The notes beneath the pieces are model-generated. The model had not been told where the DNA came from. It worked only from the letters and a program-made list of their open reading frames with translations, and did not search any database. Shown here piece by piece: positions 8,090 to 14,994 of a stretch of DNA of 64,000 bases. Where the stretch lies: assembly GCA_017550285.1 (NCBI GenBank), contig JAFZPP010000011.1, positions 1 to 64,000 on the forward strand, given 5' to 3'. The DNA comes from Oscillospiraceae bacterium (GTDB lineage: Bacteria > Bacillota > Clostridia > Oscillospirales > Ruminococcaceae). Each line of letters opens with the position of its first letter. Position 1 is the first letter of the stretch. The position numbers and the translations under genes were made by a program.

Positions 8090-8239
8090 TTACTTTGTTT
8101 CCTTATGCAGCGTATGCTTATTGCAGTGTCTGCAGTGCTTCATCATTTCGATTCTGTCGGGGTCATTCTTCTTGTTCTTTTTAGAAACATAGTTTCTGTT
8201 CTTGCACTCTGTGCAAGCAAGTGTGATTTTCACGCGCAT
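8090..8239 (-). CDS. rpmG: 50S ribosomal protein L33
   Basis: This 49-residue protein begins [12 protein letters not shown] and carries two CxxC pairs (CTEC and CRHC), so it is the zinc-binding form of L33. GGAGGTG lies 6 nt before ATG 8239; the upstream in-frame extension to 8389 is spurious. It is the first gene of the secE-nusG-rplK-rplA operon, with a promoter at 8416-8444 and a leader of about 170 nt. Confidence 0.96.
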   Translation of the reverse strand: MRVKITLACTECKNRNYVSKKNKKNDPDRIEMMKHCRHCNKHTLHKETK

Positions 8240-8415
8240 TGTCGGCACCTCCTGTATGAAATTTTCCGCATTGCATGCGCCGCAGGGCACAAGCTGCGGA
8301 AGAAAGTTTGCCTCCCTCTTTTTCGCAGAGAGCAGTTCAGACTGCTGCCGAAGCACAAAGGCAGCTGTGCAGACTGCAAGGCACAACAAAAGCGCCTCTG
8401 CAAAGAGGTAAAATA

Positions 8416-8444
8416 ATCATACCACAATTTGCGGCATTTGTCAA
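8416..8444 (-). promoter_or_regulatory. Promoter of the rpmG-secE-nusG-rplK-rplA operon
   Basis: On the minus strand TTGACA (8439-8444), 17 bp, TATGAT (8416-8421). Confidence 0.8.
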
Positions 8445-8605
8445 GCATTTTTCAAGCTGCAAAGCGGATTTCCGATGTTTTCGGGGATTTTGCCAATTTG
8501 CCGCCGGATTTCAGGCGTTCAGTCGGCAATCTGTCAGCGGTTTCCATAGATATAATCTTTATATATCAGCTTACCGTGCCCAATCAATCACATAAAACCA
8601 TAAGC

Positions 8606-8935
8606 GTCACTTTCCCCCACGGAACGGGGGTGACAACCAAAGGGGCAAGGGAGATCGCTCCCGTTGGTCGCTCATTCTCCCTTTCCCCTTAGGTTTTCGC
8701 CCCCGAACCCCCGCTTTCCTTACCCCTTTCCCTCTTGATGCGAACCCGCTTCATGAACAAACTATGCGGAAAATGTTTCTTTCGTCAAAATAAGGAACTT
8801 CGCCCTTAGAGGTAAGAGGATCAGGGAAGGGAGAGCTTTACACCGGCGTAACGGTGTGAGGGAAACCCTAAGGAGAGCGGGGAATGCGAGCAAAGCGAGT
8901 TTCCCTTCTCGCCTTGGGGTGTCTCTCTCGCATTC
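8606..8935. repeat. Palindrome-rich non-coding element
   Basis: This gene-free DNA (8445-9041) contains several inverted repeats. One is 8606-8634 (GTCA-CTTT-CCCCC with GGGGG-TGAC). A second pairs the 15-bp arms 8640-8654 and 8676-8690 with one mismatch. ACACCG/CGGTGT lies at 8840-8857, and GAATGCGAG (8882-8890) pairs with CTCGCATTC (8927-8935). Open frames here lack ribosome sites and protein-like composition. It may be a dispersed intergenic repeat or a structured RNA; I see no protein gene. Confidence 0.55.
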
Positions 8936-9041
8936 GCGCCCAGTTAAAATGAGCGTTGGACAAACGATAAAGAGAGAATGACTGAAATAAAGCGAGATCA
9001 AAATCATTCAAAAAACCAATCTGCGAAAACAACCGGACTGA

Positions 9042-9932
9042 TCAATCTCTCGGAACGCCGCCGGAGGACTTTCGATCACCGCCCGCCAGTGCATCGTTCA
9101 GGCGCAGGAGCGTCTCACGGTCAAGCTGCTCAAAGCGGACGGTCTCCTTCTGACCGCATTCTGCCAGTGCAGCCGTGACCTGCTCCTTCGGGAGCGACAG
9201 ACCGGCAGAGAGCGCATTGACTGCCGTCTTGCGGCGCTGCGCAAAGCCCGCCTTGACGACCCGCAGCACCCTGCTGAGCTGTTCCGGCGTACAGACCGGC
9301 GTCTCATAGGGCGTGATGCGGATGACAGCCGAATCGACCTTCGGCGACGGATAAAACGATTCGCGCGGCACTTCAAAGAGCTGTTCTGCCTCACCGCGCA
9401 GCTGTACTGCCGCAGTCACCGCGCCGGCGCTCCGGCTGCCGATCTCGGCACAGAGCCGTTCCGCAGCCTCCTTCTGCACCATGACCGTGATGCTTTTCAG
9501 CTTCACATCGGATTCGAGCAGATGCATCAGGATCGGGGATGTAATATAGTAGGGGAGATTCGCGCAGACGGCAACCTCCCGTTCTCCGAACTGCTCTCTG
9601 ATAAATTCGCGCAGATTGACCTTCATGATATCCTGCCAGACGATGCGGATATTTTTGAAATCCGCAAGCGTTTCGGCAAGGACGGGTTTCAGTCGGCGGT
9701 CGAGCTCGACGGCGACGACCTGCTCCGATTTCAGCGCAAGCTGCTGCGTCAGGACGCCGAAGCCCGTACCAATCTCCAGCACGCCGCATTCCGACGACGG
9801 GATGCCGTATTCTGCGATTGCGGGGCAGACCTCCGGATCAATCAGGAAGTTCTGTCCGAGCCCTTTGGAAAATGAAAAATCATGCCGCTTTGCCAGTGTA
9901 CGGATGATTTGCATATCAGTCAGTTCAAGCAT
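9042..9932 (-). CDS. rsmA: 16S rRNA (adenine-N6) dimethyltransferase RsmA/KsgA
   Basis: This 296-residue SAM-dependent enzyme dimethylates two adjacent adenines near the 3' end of 16S rRNA during 30S maturation. GLGQNFL is at about 24-30, the SAM-binding EIGTGFG at 53-59, and the catalytic NLPYYI at 125-130. FYPSPKVDSAVIR and the C-terminal FAQRRKT are also typical. The last 15 residues are extra and basic. AGGTG lies 7 nt before ATG 9932. It is transcribed away from the dCMP deaminase; no clear terminator is seen before the palindromic stretch downstream. Confidence 0.96.
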   Translation of the reverse strand: MLELTDMQIIRTLAKRHDFSFSKGLGQNFLIDPEVCPAIAEYGIPSSECGVLEIGTGFGVLTQQLALKSEQVVAVELDRRLKPVLAETLADFKNIRIVWQDIMKVNLREFIREQFGEREVAVCANLPYYITSPILMHLLESDVKLKSITVMVQKEAAERLCAEIGSRSAGAVTAAVQLRGEAEQLFEVPRESFYPSPKVDSAVIRITPYETPVCTPEQLSRVLRVVKAGFAQRRKTAVNALSAGLSLPKEQVTAALAECGQKETVRFEQLDRETLLRLNDALAGGDRKSSGGVPRD

Positions 9933-10024
9933 TGTTATACACCTGTTTATCTATAGATTCAAATAATCAGAAGCCGGATTCCGATTTGTCTCAGCAGCCC
10001 GAAATATAAAAAAATGCTTTCAGC

Positions 10025-10053
10025 TTGCTTTTTGGTTTGTAATATGCTATAAT
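10025..10053 (+). promoter_or_regulatory. Promoter of the dCMP deaminase gene
   Basis: TTGCTT (10025-10030), 17-bp spacer ending in TGC, TATAAT (10048-10053); the start codon is 32 nt further on. Confidence 0.8.
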
Positions 10054-10084
10054 AGCAATAATACAATGAAAAGGGGGATCCGGT

Positions 10085-10579
10085 ATGGATCGCAGGGATA
10101 AAACCAATTACTATCTGGATATTGCCGAGGCAGTCTCCGAGCGCAGTACATGTCTGCGGCGGAAATTCGGCGCAATCGTCGTCAAGAACGATGAGATCAT
10201 CTCAACCGGCTATAACGGTGCGCCGCGCGGCAGAAAAAATTGCAGCGACCTCGATTACTGCTACCGCGAGCGCTTGCAGGTTCCGCGCGGTCAGCGCTAT
10301 GAGCTCTGCCGCAGCGTCCATGCCGAGGCGAATGCGATCATCAGCGCAAGCAGAGCCGATCTGCTCGGCTCCGTGATTTATCTCGCCTGCCATGACGCGG
10401 CAACGAATCAGCTCGACGGAGCCGTCGAGCCGTGTTCCATGTGTAAGCGCCTGATCCTCAATGCCGGCATCGAAAAGGTCGTCATCCGGCAGGATCATGA
10501 CAAGCATTTTACAATTCATACCGCAGACTGGATTGAGAATGACGATTCGCTCCTCGAGGATCTCAGCAAAGGGTACTGA
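10085..10579 (+). CDS. comEB: dCMP/cytidylate deaminase (ComEB-type)
   Basis: This 164-residue zinc deaminase probably converts dCMP to dUMP for dTTP synthesis. Zinc site residues are visible in HAE at about 79-81 and PCSMC at 116-120, with Glu81 as the proton shuttle. STGYNGAPRG is the family substrate-binding loop. AAGGGGG lies 5-6 nt before the ATG. It ends 1 nt before the stop of the convergent gene on the minus strand, and its likely terminator (10677-10720) lies inside that gene. ComEB is the Bacillus name; no competence genes are seen nearby. Confidence 0.92.
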   Translation: MDRRDKTNYYLDIAEAVSERSTCLRRKFGAIVVKNDEIISTGYNGAPRGRKNCSDLDYCYRERLQVPRGQRYELCRSVHAEANAIISASRADLLGSVIYLACHDAATNQLDGAVEPCSMCKRLILNAGIEKVVIRQDHDKHFTIHTADWIENDDSLLEDLSKGY

Positions 10580-10580
10580 G

Positions 10581-11120
10581 CTATCCGTTCTCAGATACGC
10601 GGTTCACGGAGAGTGCATAGATAATCGCATGGACGGCGGCTTCATTTTCCGCCGTGATATGCCGGAATAACAGGAGAAAAACCGTTTCGCGCACCTGTGC
10701 AAGGTGCAGAACGGTTTTTTCTTTTTCCGGACCTGCCGCATCCCAGAAGGCAGTCAGCACCGGCGAATAGCGCATGTAGCCGCGCTTGATCACCGGAAGA
10801 CGGTCCGGCAGAGGAAGCTGCCCGAAGGCAAGCTGCAAATCCATTGCGGAAATGCTGTGAAGCTGCCGCCGGAACGGCAGGTGCATGACGGTCAGTTCCA
10901 GACCGGATTTGCTGCCTGCAAAATCAATGCGTCCCTTCTTCTGCTCCGCGGCGTAGAAATCAGCCGGAAGCGACAGCATCAGCCGCTTGCCGAAGCACCG
11001 CACGCGCTGCGGCAGCAGAATAACCTCGGATTGTTTGCCGAAAGGGGGGCATTTGCGCCGCAGCCATTCCTGCGCGCGCTGAAAGAAGCCCTCCTCACGC
11101 GGCGGTTCCTGTGCTGCCAT
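10581..11120 (-). CDS. Hypothetical protein downstream of the VanY-like gene
   Basis: This 179-residue soluble protein is arginine- and leucine-rich, without signal peptide or membrane helix. I do not recognise the family. The start is ATG 11120 with AAGGGGGG about 8 nt upstream; the open frame extends further but overlaps the preceding gene. It follows the VanY-like gene by 40 bp in the same direction, so the two are probably co-transcribed. Its 3' third contains a strong terminator-like hairpin (10677-10720), which is odd for coding DNA. Confidence 0.6.
   Translation of the reverse strand: MAAQEPPREEGFFQRAQEWLRRKCPPFGKQSEVILLPQRVRCFGKRLMLSLPADFYAAEQKKGRIDFAGSKSGLELTVMHLPFRRQLHSISAMDLQLAFGQLPLPDRLPVIKRGYMRYSPVLTAFWDAAGPEKEKTVLHLAQVRETVFLLLFRHITAENEAAVHAIIYALSVNRVSENG
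10677..10720. terminator. Terminator-like hairpin inside the coding region of the minus-strand gene
   Basis: The outer 10-bp stem (10677-10686 with 10710-10719) and inner 6-bp stem (10691-10696 with 10702-10707) are followed by a T-run on both strands. It sits about 100 nt past the dCMP deaminase stop and probably terminates that transcript. Confidence 0.65.
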
Positions 11121-11160
11121 GCAAACACCCCCCTTGTCATTGATTCGGTATGCAGATCTG

Positions 11161-12243
11161 TCAGCCGACAATCGCCGTGACGATAAAGCCGTCCACGTTG
11201 TTGCCGGAAATCTCATAGGTGCCGGTGCCGCTCGTCGGAACGGGAATCTTGAAATCGCCGTCCGGATCGGCAGGGACATAATAGATCAGATATTCCAGCT
11301 CGCTCGTGCTGTATTTCAGAACCGGTACGGAGCTGGTATAGAAATTATGACTGCCGCGGAGCATATCGAGATATTCCTCGAGGCAGAGATTGTTCTCCGC
11401 CATATACGCTGCATGCGGCACACCGACATAGCGGATCGCCGTATAGCCGCCGCGCTCATGGGTAATCTCTGCCTTGTCAGGCGGATACCGCAGCGTAAAG
11501 CCGTAGCTTGCCATATGGTCGAAGAGCCATGAATACGGCGTGACATTGGTTACGAAATCATATGTGCCGTTATCCCGTTTCAGATGAATCTGGACATCCA
11601 GTGCCGTTGCGGATTCCGGATTGCTTTTTTCCTTTCCGCTTTCGAGATAGCCGTAATTGAACATGATCTCGGTATTGTTCGTTGCGGAATAATATGCCTT
11701 CATCAGGCGGTTGAACTTTGCGAGCGCCGCGCTGTTGAGCGAGGTGTGACCGGGATAGGAAATCTCATAGGTGTCGGGCTTGTCCTTTGCGTAATAGACC
11801 TGCTCGAGATCCAGCTCATCTGCATTCAGGTGGCTCGGGTGAGACTGATCGACCAGAACGAGCGAGCCCTTATACAGTGCGCTCGGCTCGACACTGATCT
11901 CCTCATAACCGGCAGGCAGCGTATAGGCAGGCTCTGTCGCCGCGGAGCTGTCCGCAGCGGAAGTCGTCGTCGTGGTCAGATTCGCCGGATTATCGTCGGC
12001 ATCGGTAATGATCATCGGGACATTGGCGAGCGTCGCAGAGGCGCCGTTCGGCGCAGTCGTCTCCGTAACGGGTGCGCCGCTTTTCTGCTCCTCCGTCGGG
12101 AAGGAATCCTGCTGCAAGGTTGCCGGATCAGTATCCTGATCTGCGCAGTGCTGCAAACAGGAGCCAAGCAGGAAGATCATGATAACCAGAACAATCGCCG
12201 CGACCGAGATACGGTCCCAGCGGATTCTGCGTTTTGAAGCCAT
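11161..12243 (-). CDS. Membrane-anchored VanY-like (peptidase M15) protein lacking catalytic residues
   Basis: This 360-residue protein has one membrane helix at about 13-31, a Ser/Thr/Ala-rich extracellular linker to about 110, and a domain resembling D-Ala-D-Ala carboxypeptidases of the VanY type. The fold signature remains: LNSAALAKFNRLM, YGYLESG, SWLFDHMASYGFTLRYP, RYVG.PHA and LCLEEYL. The expected SxHxxGxAxD reads SNPESATALD (207-216), so the zinc His is Pro. The expected ExxHxR reads GYTAIR (266-271), so the catalytic Glu and second His are lost. It is therefore probably a non-enzymatic wall-binding or regulatory protein. AAAGGGAGG precedes ATG 12243. Confidence 0.7.
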   Translation of the reverse strand: MASKRRIRWDRISVAAIVLVIMIFLLGSCLQHCADQDTDPATLQQDSFPTEEQKSGAPVTETTAPNGASATLANVPMIITDADDNPANLTTTTTSAADSSAATEPAYTLPAGYEEISVEPSALYKGSLVLVDQSHPSHLNADELDLEQVYYAKDKPDTYEISYPGHTSLNSAALAKFNRLMKAYYSATNNTEIMFNYGYLESGKEKSNPESATALDVQIHLKRDNGTYDFVTNVTPYSWLFDHMASYGFTLRYPPDKAEITHERGGYTAIRYVGVPHAAYMAENNLCLEEYLDMLRGSHNFYTSSVPVLKYSTSELEYLIYYVPADPDGDFKIPVPTSGTGTYEISGNNVDGFIVTAIVG

Positions 12244-12285
12244 TGGGAAACCTCCCTTTGTCAGAATCACGGGTTTTCGGAAAAA

Positions 12286-12316
12286 GGCACAGCCTCACGG
12301 TATGTGAGACTGTGCC
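12286..12316 (-). terminator. Terminator of pspA
   Basis: On the minus strand a 13-bp stem with one mismatch and a 5-nt loop is followed by TTTTT (12281-12285), 26 bp after the pspA stop. Confidence 0.85.
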
Positions 12317-12341
12317 GCAAGTTTCAGATCAGGAATCCGGA

Positions 12342-13112
12342 TCAGACACCCGGTGCCTCCAGCGGAGCCTCAGCCGGTGCAGCCTCCAGCGCGCTGATTG
12401 CCGCTGCAAGCTCGTCGTTGACGGAAGTGGTATCCGCAGCAGGCGTCATACCCATTTCTGCCATCAGGCGCTCCAGCTCGGTATCAACCTTGGCATTGCG
12501 CTCAAGCTCCTCGAAGGTTGCAACCTCCTCGGGCTTGCCGTTGCCGAGAATCTCGCTGAATGCAGCAGCCTCTGCTTCCTTGCGCGTGATCTTCTCCTCC
12601 ATTTTGGAGAGCTTGTCAAACGAGCTGTTGGTATCAATACCGCTGAGGGACTGTGCGAGCTCCTTCGTGGTATCTGCCATCTGCGAACGTGCGATCAGCA
12701 TAGCCTCTCTGGACTTTGCCTCCTGCATCTTGGATTTCAGAACCTCGACCTGAGAGCGGATTGCCTCAGTCTGGTTGGAAATGGTCTCATACATTTCGCG
12801 GTAGTTCGTGACATCCTCATCCGCCTTGACCTTGCTTGCAAGCGCTTTCTTTGCGAGCTCTGCATCGCCTGCCTTCAGAGCAGCCTTCGCACGGGACTCC
12901 CAGCTTGCGGAGACGGCGCAGGCATTGCGGTACTGCTTTTCGACCATGCGCTCGCTGGCGACAGCCTTGCCGAGTGCCTGTGTCGATTTCGTCAGTTCCT
13001 TCTGCATATCGAGGATGATCTGCTTGACCAGCTTTTCCGGATCCTCTGCCTTATCGAGCATATCGTTAATGTTCGCCTTGAGAATATCACTGAGTCTGGA
13101 AAAAATACCCAT
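12342..13112 (-). CDS. pspA: PspA/IM30 family membrane-stress protein
   Basis: This 256-residue protein is predicted to be almost wholly helical coiled coil. It opens with MGIFSRLSDILKANINDMLD, the amphipathic helix that binds stressed membranes, followed by EDPEKLVKQIILDM, both typical of PspA, LiaH and Vipp1. Such proteins polymerise on damaged membranes as an ESCRT-III-like scaffold. The last 40 residues are Ala/Glu/Pro-rich. It has its own promoter and terminator, so it is probably monocistronic; the VanY-like envelope gene is next in the same direction. Confidence 0.93.
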   Translation of the reverse strand: MGIFSRLSDILKANINDMLDKAEDPEKLVKQIILDMQKELTKSTQALGKAVASERMVEKQYRNACAVSASWESRAKAALKAGDAELAKKALASKVKADEDVTNYREMYETISNQTEAIRSQVEVLKSKMQEAKSREAMLIARSQMADTTKELAQSLSGIDTNSSFDKLSKMEEKITRKEAEAAAFSEILGNGKPEEVATFEELERNAKVDTELERLMAEMGMTPAADTTSVNDELAAAISALEAAPAEAPLEAPGV

Positions 13113-13195
13113 TTTGAAGTAACCCTCCTGTTTCTGTTGAAGTATGATTCAAAATTTTGACTGTTACAATGCAGCGAATCGCTGCCGTTAGCCCT

Positions 13196-13224
13196 ATTAT
13201 ACCAAAGAATCGGCAGATTGTCAA
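13196..13224 (-). promoter_or_regulatory. Promoter of pspA
   Basis: On the minus strand TTGACA (13219-13224), 17 bp, TATAAT (13196-13201). Confidence 0.8.
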
Positions 13225-13264
13225 GTAAAATTCACATTAAGAATTACAGAATGTAATGCACAGG

Positions 13265-13516
13265 GCGGGCAGTGCCCGCTGCCGTCCAAAATGGCGCAGC
13301 CCTCTCCTGTATCACAACAGTATGCTTGACCACGTATCAAAGACGAGTATTGATTCATTATTTCATGGTGCACATTTCGGTGCAGAAATGGAAGCAGGCA
13401 CTGCCTGCCCGAAACGGCGAAGCCCTCTCCTGTATCACAATAGTATGCTTGACCACGTACCAAAGACGAGTATTGATTCATTACTTCATGGTGCACACTT
13501 CGGTGTAGAATCAAAA
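13265..13516. repeat. Two tandem copies of a 123-129 bp repeat with a conserved hairpin
   Basis: Copy 1 is about 13265-13393 and copy 2 about 13394-13516. The 87-bp core (13301-13387 versus 13424-13510) differs at only five places, all C/T transitions. Each copy starts with a triloop hairpin, GCGGGC-AGT-GCCCGC in copy 1 and GCAGGC-ACT-GCCTGC in copy 2, so a G-C pair has become A-T on both sides of the stem. The gene-free stretch 13113-13562 otherwise holds only the pspA promoter and the serS terminator. Confidence 0.75.
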
Positions 13517-13550
13517 AACAGCATCGGCGGATGAAACCGCTGATGCTGTT
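13517..13550 (-). terminator. Terminator of serS
   Basis: A 14-bp stem with one imperfect pair (13517-13530 with 13537-13550) is followed on the minus strand by T6, 12 bp after the serS stop. Confidence 0.85.
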
Positions 13551-13562
13551 TGGTTCCGGTGA

Positions 13563-14849
13563 TTATTTGTTCGGTGTGAGGACTGCCTTGCCGCCCATAT
13601 ACGGACGCAGAACCTCCGGAACGGTGACCGAGCCGTCTGCCTGATAGTGGTTTTCGAGCAGTGCGATCAGCATTCTCGGCGGCGCGACAACGGTATTGTT
13701 CAGCGTATGAACGAGGTAGGTGCCGTTTTCGCCCTTTGTGCGGATTTTCAGGCGGCGTGCCTGTGCATCGCCGAGATTCGAGCAGGAGCAGACTTCAAAA
13801 TATTTCTGCTGACGCGGGCTCCATGCCTCGATATCGCAGGACTTGACCTTGAGGTTTGCGAGGTCGCCCGAGCAGCATTCGAGCTGACGAACCGGAATGC
13901 CCATGCTGCGGAAGAGCTCGACCGAGAGCTTCCACATCTTATTGTACCAGTCCATGCTCTCCTCCGGCTTGCAGAGGACGATCATTTCCTGCTTCTCAAA
14001 CTGGTGGATACGGTAGACGCCGCGCTCCTCGAGACCGTGCGAGCCGATTTCCTTGCGGAAGCAAGGCGAATAGGAGGTCAGGGTCAGCGGCAGCGAGCTT
14101 TCGTCCACGATCTGACCGACGAATCTGCCGATCATCGTGTGCTCGGATGTACCGATCAGGTAGAGGTCCTCGCCCTCGATCTTGTACATCATCGCTTCCA
14201 TTTCCTCGAAGCTCATAACGCCCTCGACGATGCTCTTGTGCATCATGAACGGCGGAATCATATAGGTAAAGCCGTGGTCGATCATGAAGTCTCTTGCATA
14301 TGCAAGGACAGCCTCATGCAGGCGCGCGATATCGCCCATGAGATAATAGAAGCCCGTGCCGGCGACTCTGCCGGCGGAATCCTTGTCCAGACCGCAGAGG
14401 CTCGTCATGATTTCCGCATGATACGGAATCTCATAGTCCGGCACGACCGGCTCGCCGAAGCGCTCGACCTCGACATTCTCGCTGTCGTCCTTGCCGATCG
14501 GGACGGACGGGTCGATCATCTGCGGAATACGCTTCATGATATCGTCGAGCTTTGCGCTTGCCTCATCCATGAAGGCTTCCTTTTCCTTCATGATGCCCGC
14601 ATTTTCCTTGACCTGTGTGCGGATTGCCTCAGCCTCTTCCTTTTTGCCCTCTTTCATGAGCGCGGGAACCTGTGCCGAGAGCTTATTGCGCTGTGCGCGC
14701 AGGTCCTCGGTGAAGTGCTTTGCGTCCATGATCTGTGCATAGAGCGCCGCAGCCTCGTCTACGAGCGGAATTTTGTCGTCCTGGAACTTCTTTTTGATGT
14801 TCTCCTTGACGGCATCCTTGTTGTTGATCAGAAATTTAATATCAAGCAT
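13563..14849 (-). CDS. serS: Serine--tRNA ligase
   Basis: This 428-residue class II synthetase charges tRNA-Ser. The N-terminal residues 1-110 form the tRNA-binding coiled coil. Motif 2 is at about 259-275 (SYSPCFRKEIGSHG) and motif 3 near 389-400 (APPRMLIALLEN). GTSEHTMIGRF and EVCSCSNLGDAQARR are typical of bacterial SerRS. The start is ATG 14849 because GGAGGGG lies 7 nt upstream; the frame extends to 14960, but that part overlaps the promoter. No T-box leader is seen in the short upstream region. Confidence 0.97.
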   Translation of the reverse strand: MLDIKFLINNKDAVKENIKKKFQDDKIPLVDEAAALYAQIMDAKHFTEDLRAQRNKLSAQVPALMKEGKKEEAEAIRTQVKENAGIMKEKEAFMDEASAKLDDIMKRIPQMIDPSVPIGKDDSENVEVERFGEPVVPDYEIPYHAEIMTSLCGLDKDSAGRVAGTGFYYLMGDIARLHEAVLAYARDFMIDHGFTYMIPPFMMHKSIVEGVMSFEEMEAMMYKIEGEDLYLIGTSEHTMIGRFVGQIVDESSLPLTLTSYSPCFRKEIGSHGLEERGVYRIHQFEKQEMIVLCKPEESMDWYNKMWKLSVELFRSMGIPVRQLECCSGDLANLKVKSCDIEAWSPRQQKYFEVCSCSNLGDAQARRLKIRTKGENGTYLVHTLNNTVVAPPRMLIALLENHYQADGSVTVPEVLRPYMGGKAVLTPNK

Positions 14850-14886
14850 TTGAATCCCCTCCGGAATGTATGAAAAGTTCTGTATT

Positions 14887-14915
14887 ATTATAGCACAGTT
14901 TTGCCTTTCAGTCAA
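14887..14915 (-). promoter_or_regulatory. Promoter of serS
   Basis: On the minus strand TTGACT (14910-14915), 17-bp spacer ending in TGC, TATAAT (14887-14892), 38 nt before the start codon. Confidence 0.85.
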
Positions 14916-14941
14916 GAGCAGACGGAAGGCGCCTGCAAGAA

Positions 14942-14973
14942 GCGCCGCAAGCCGAATCACAGGCTCACGGCGC
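14942..14973 (-). terminator. Terminator-like hairpin after the aminotransferase
   Basis: GCGCCG pairs with CGGCGC, and an inner GAGCC/GGCTT stem continues the hairpin; it starts 22 bp past the stop. The T-tract is weak. Confidence 0.55.
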
Positions 14974-14994
14974 GTATTCTATTAAAATGTATCC

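Noticed and set aside
9936-9958. A TTGAAT-17-TATAAC promoter directly before rsmA
   Set aside because: It would start transcription at or after the start codon, making a leaderless mRNA, whereas a ribosome-site-like AGGTG is present.
12234-13160. A 308-codon plus-strand open frame over pspA
   Set aside because: The antisense of a well-recognised PspA gene. The Cys/Leu-rich composition is the usual shadow of Ala/Glu/Lys coding DNA.
13256-13534. Short plus-strand open frames encoding repeated peptides, and a possible CRISPR array
   Set aside because: These frames run through the two-copy tandem repeat. The unit is 123-129 bp, without spacers or cas genes, so it is not CRISPR. The repeated peptides only reflect the DNA repeat.
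14850-14941. T-box leader before serS
   Set aside because: The start codon lies only 38 nt after the -10, so there is no room for the specifier and antiterminator domains.
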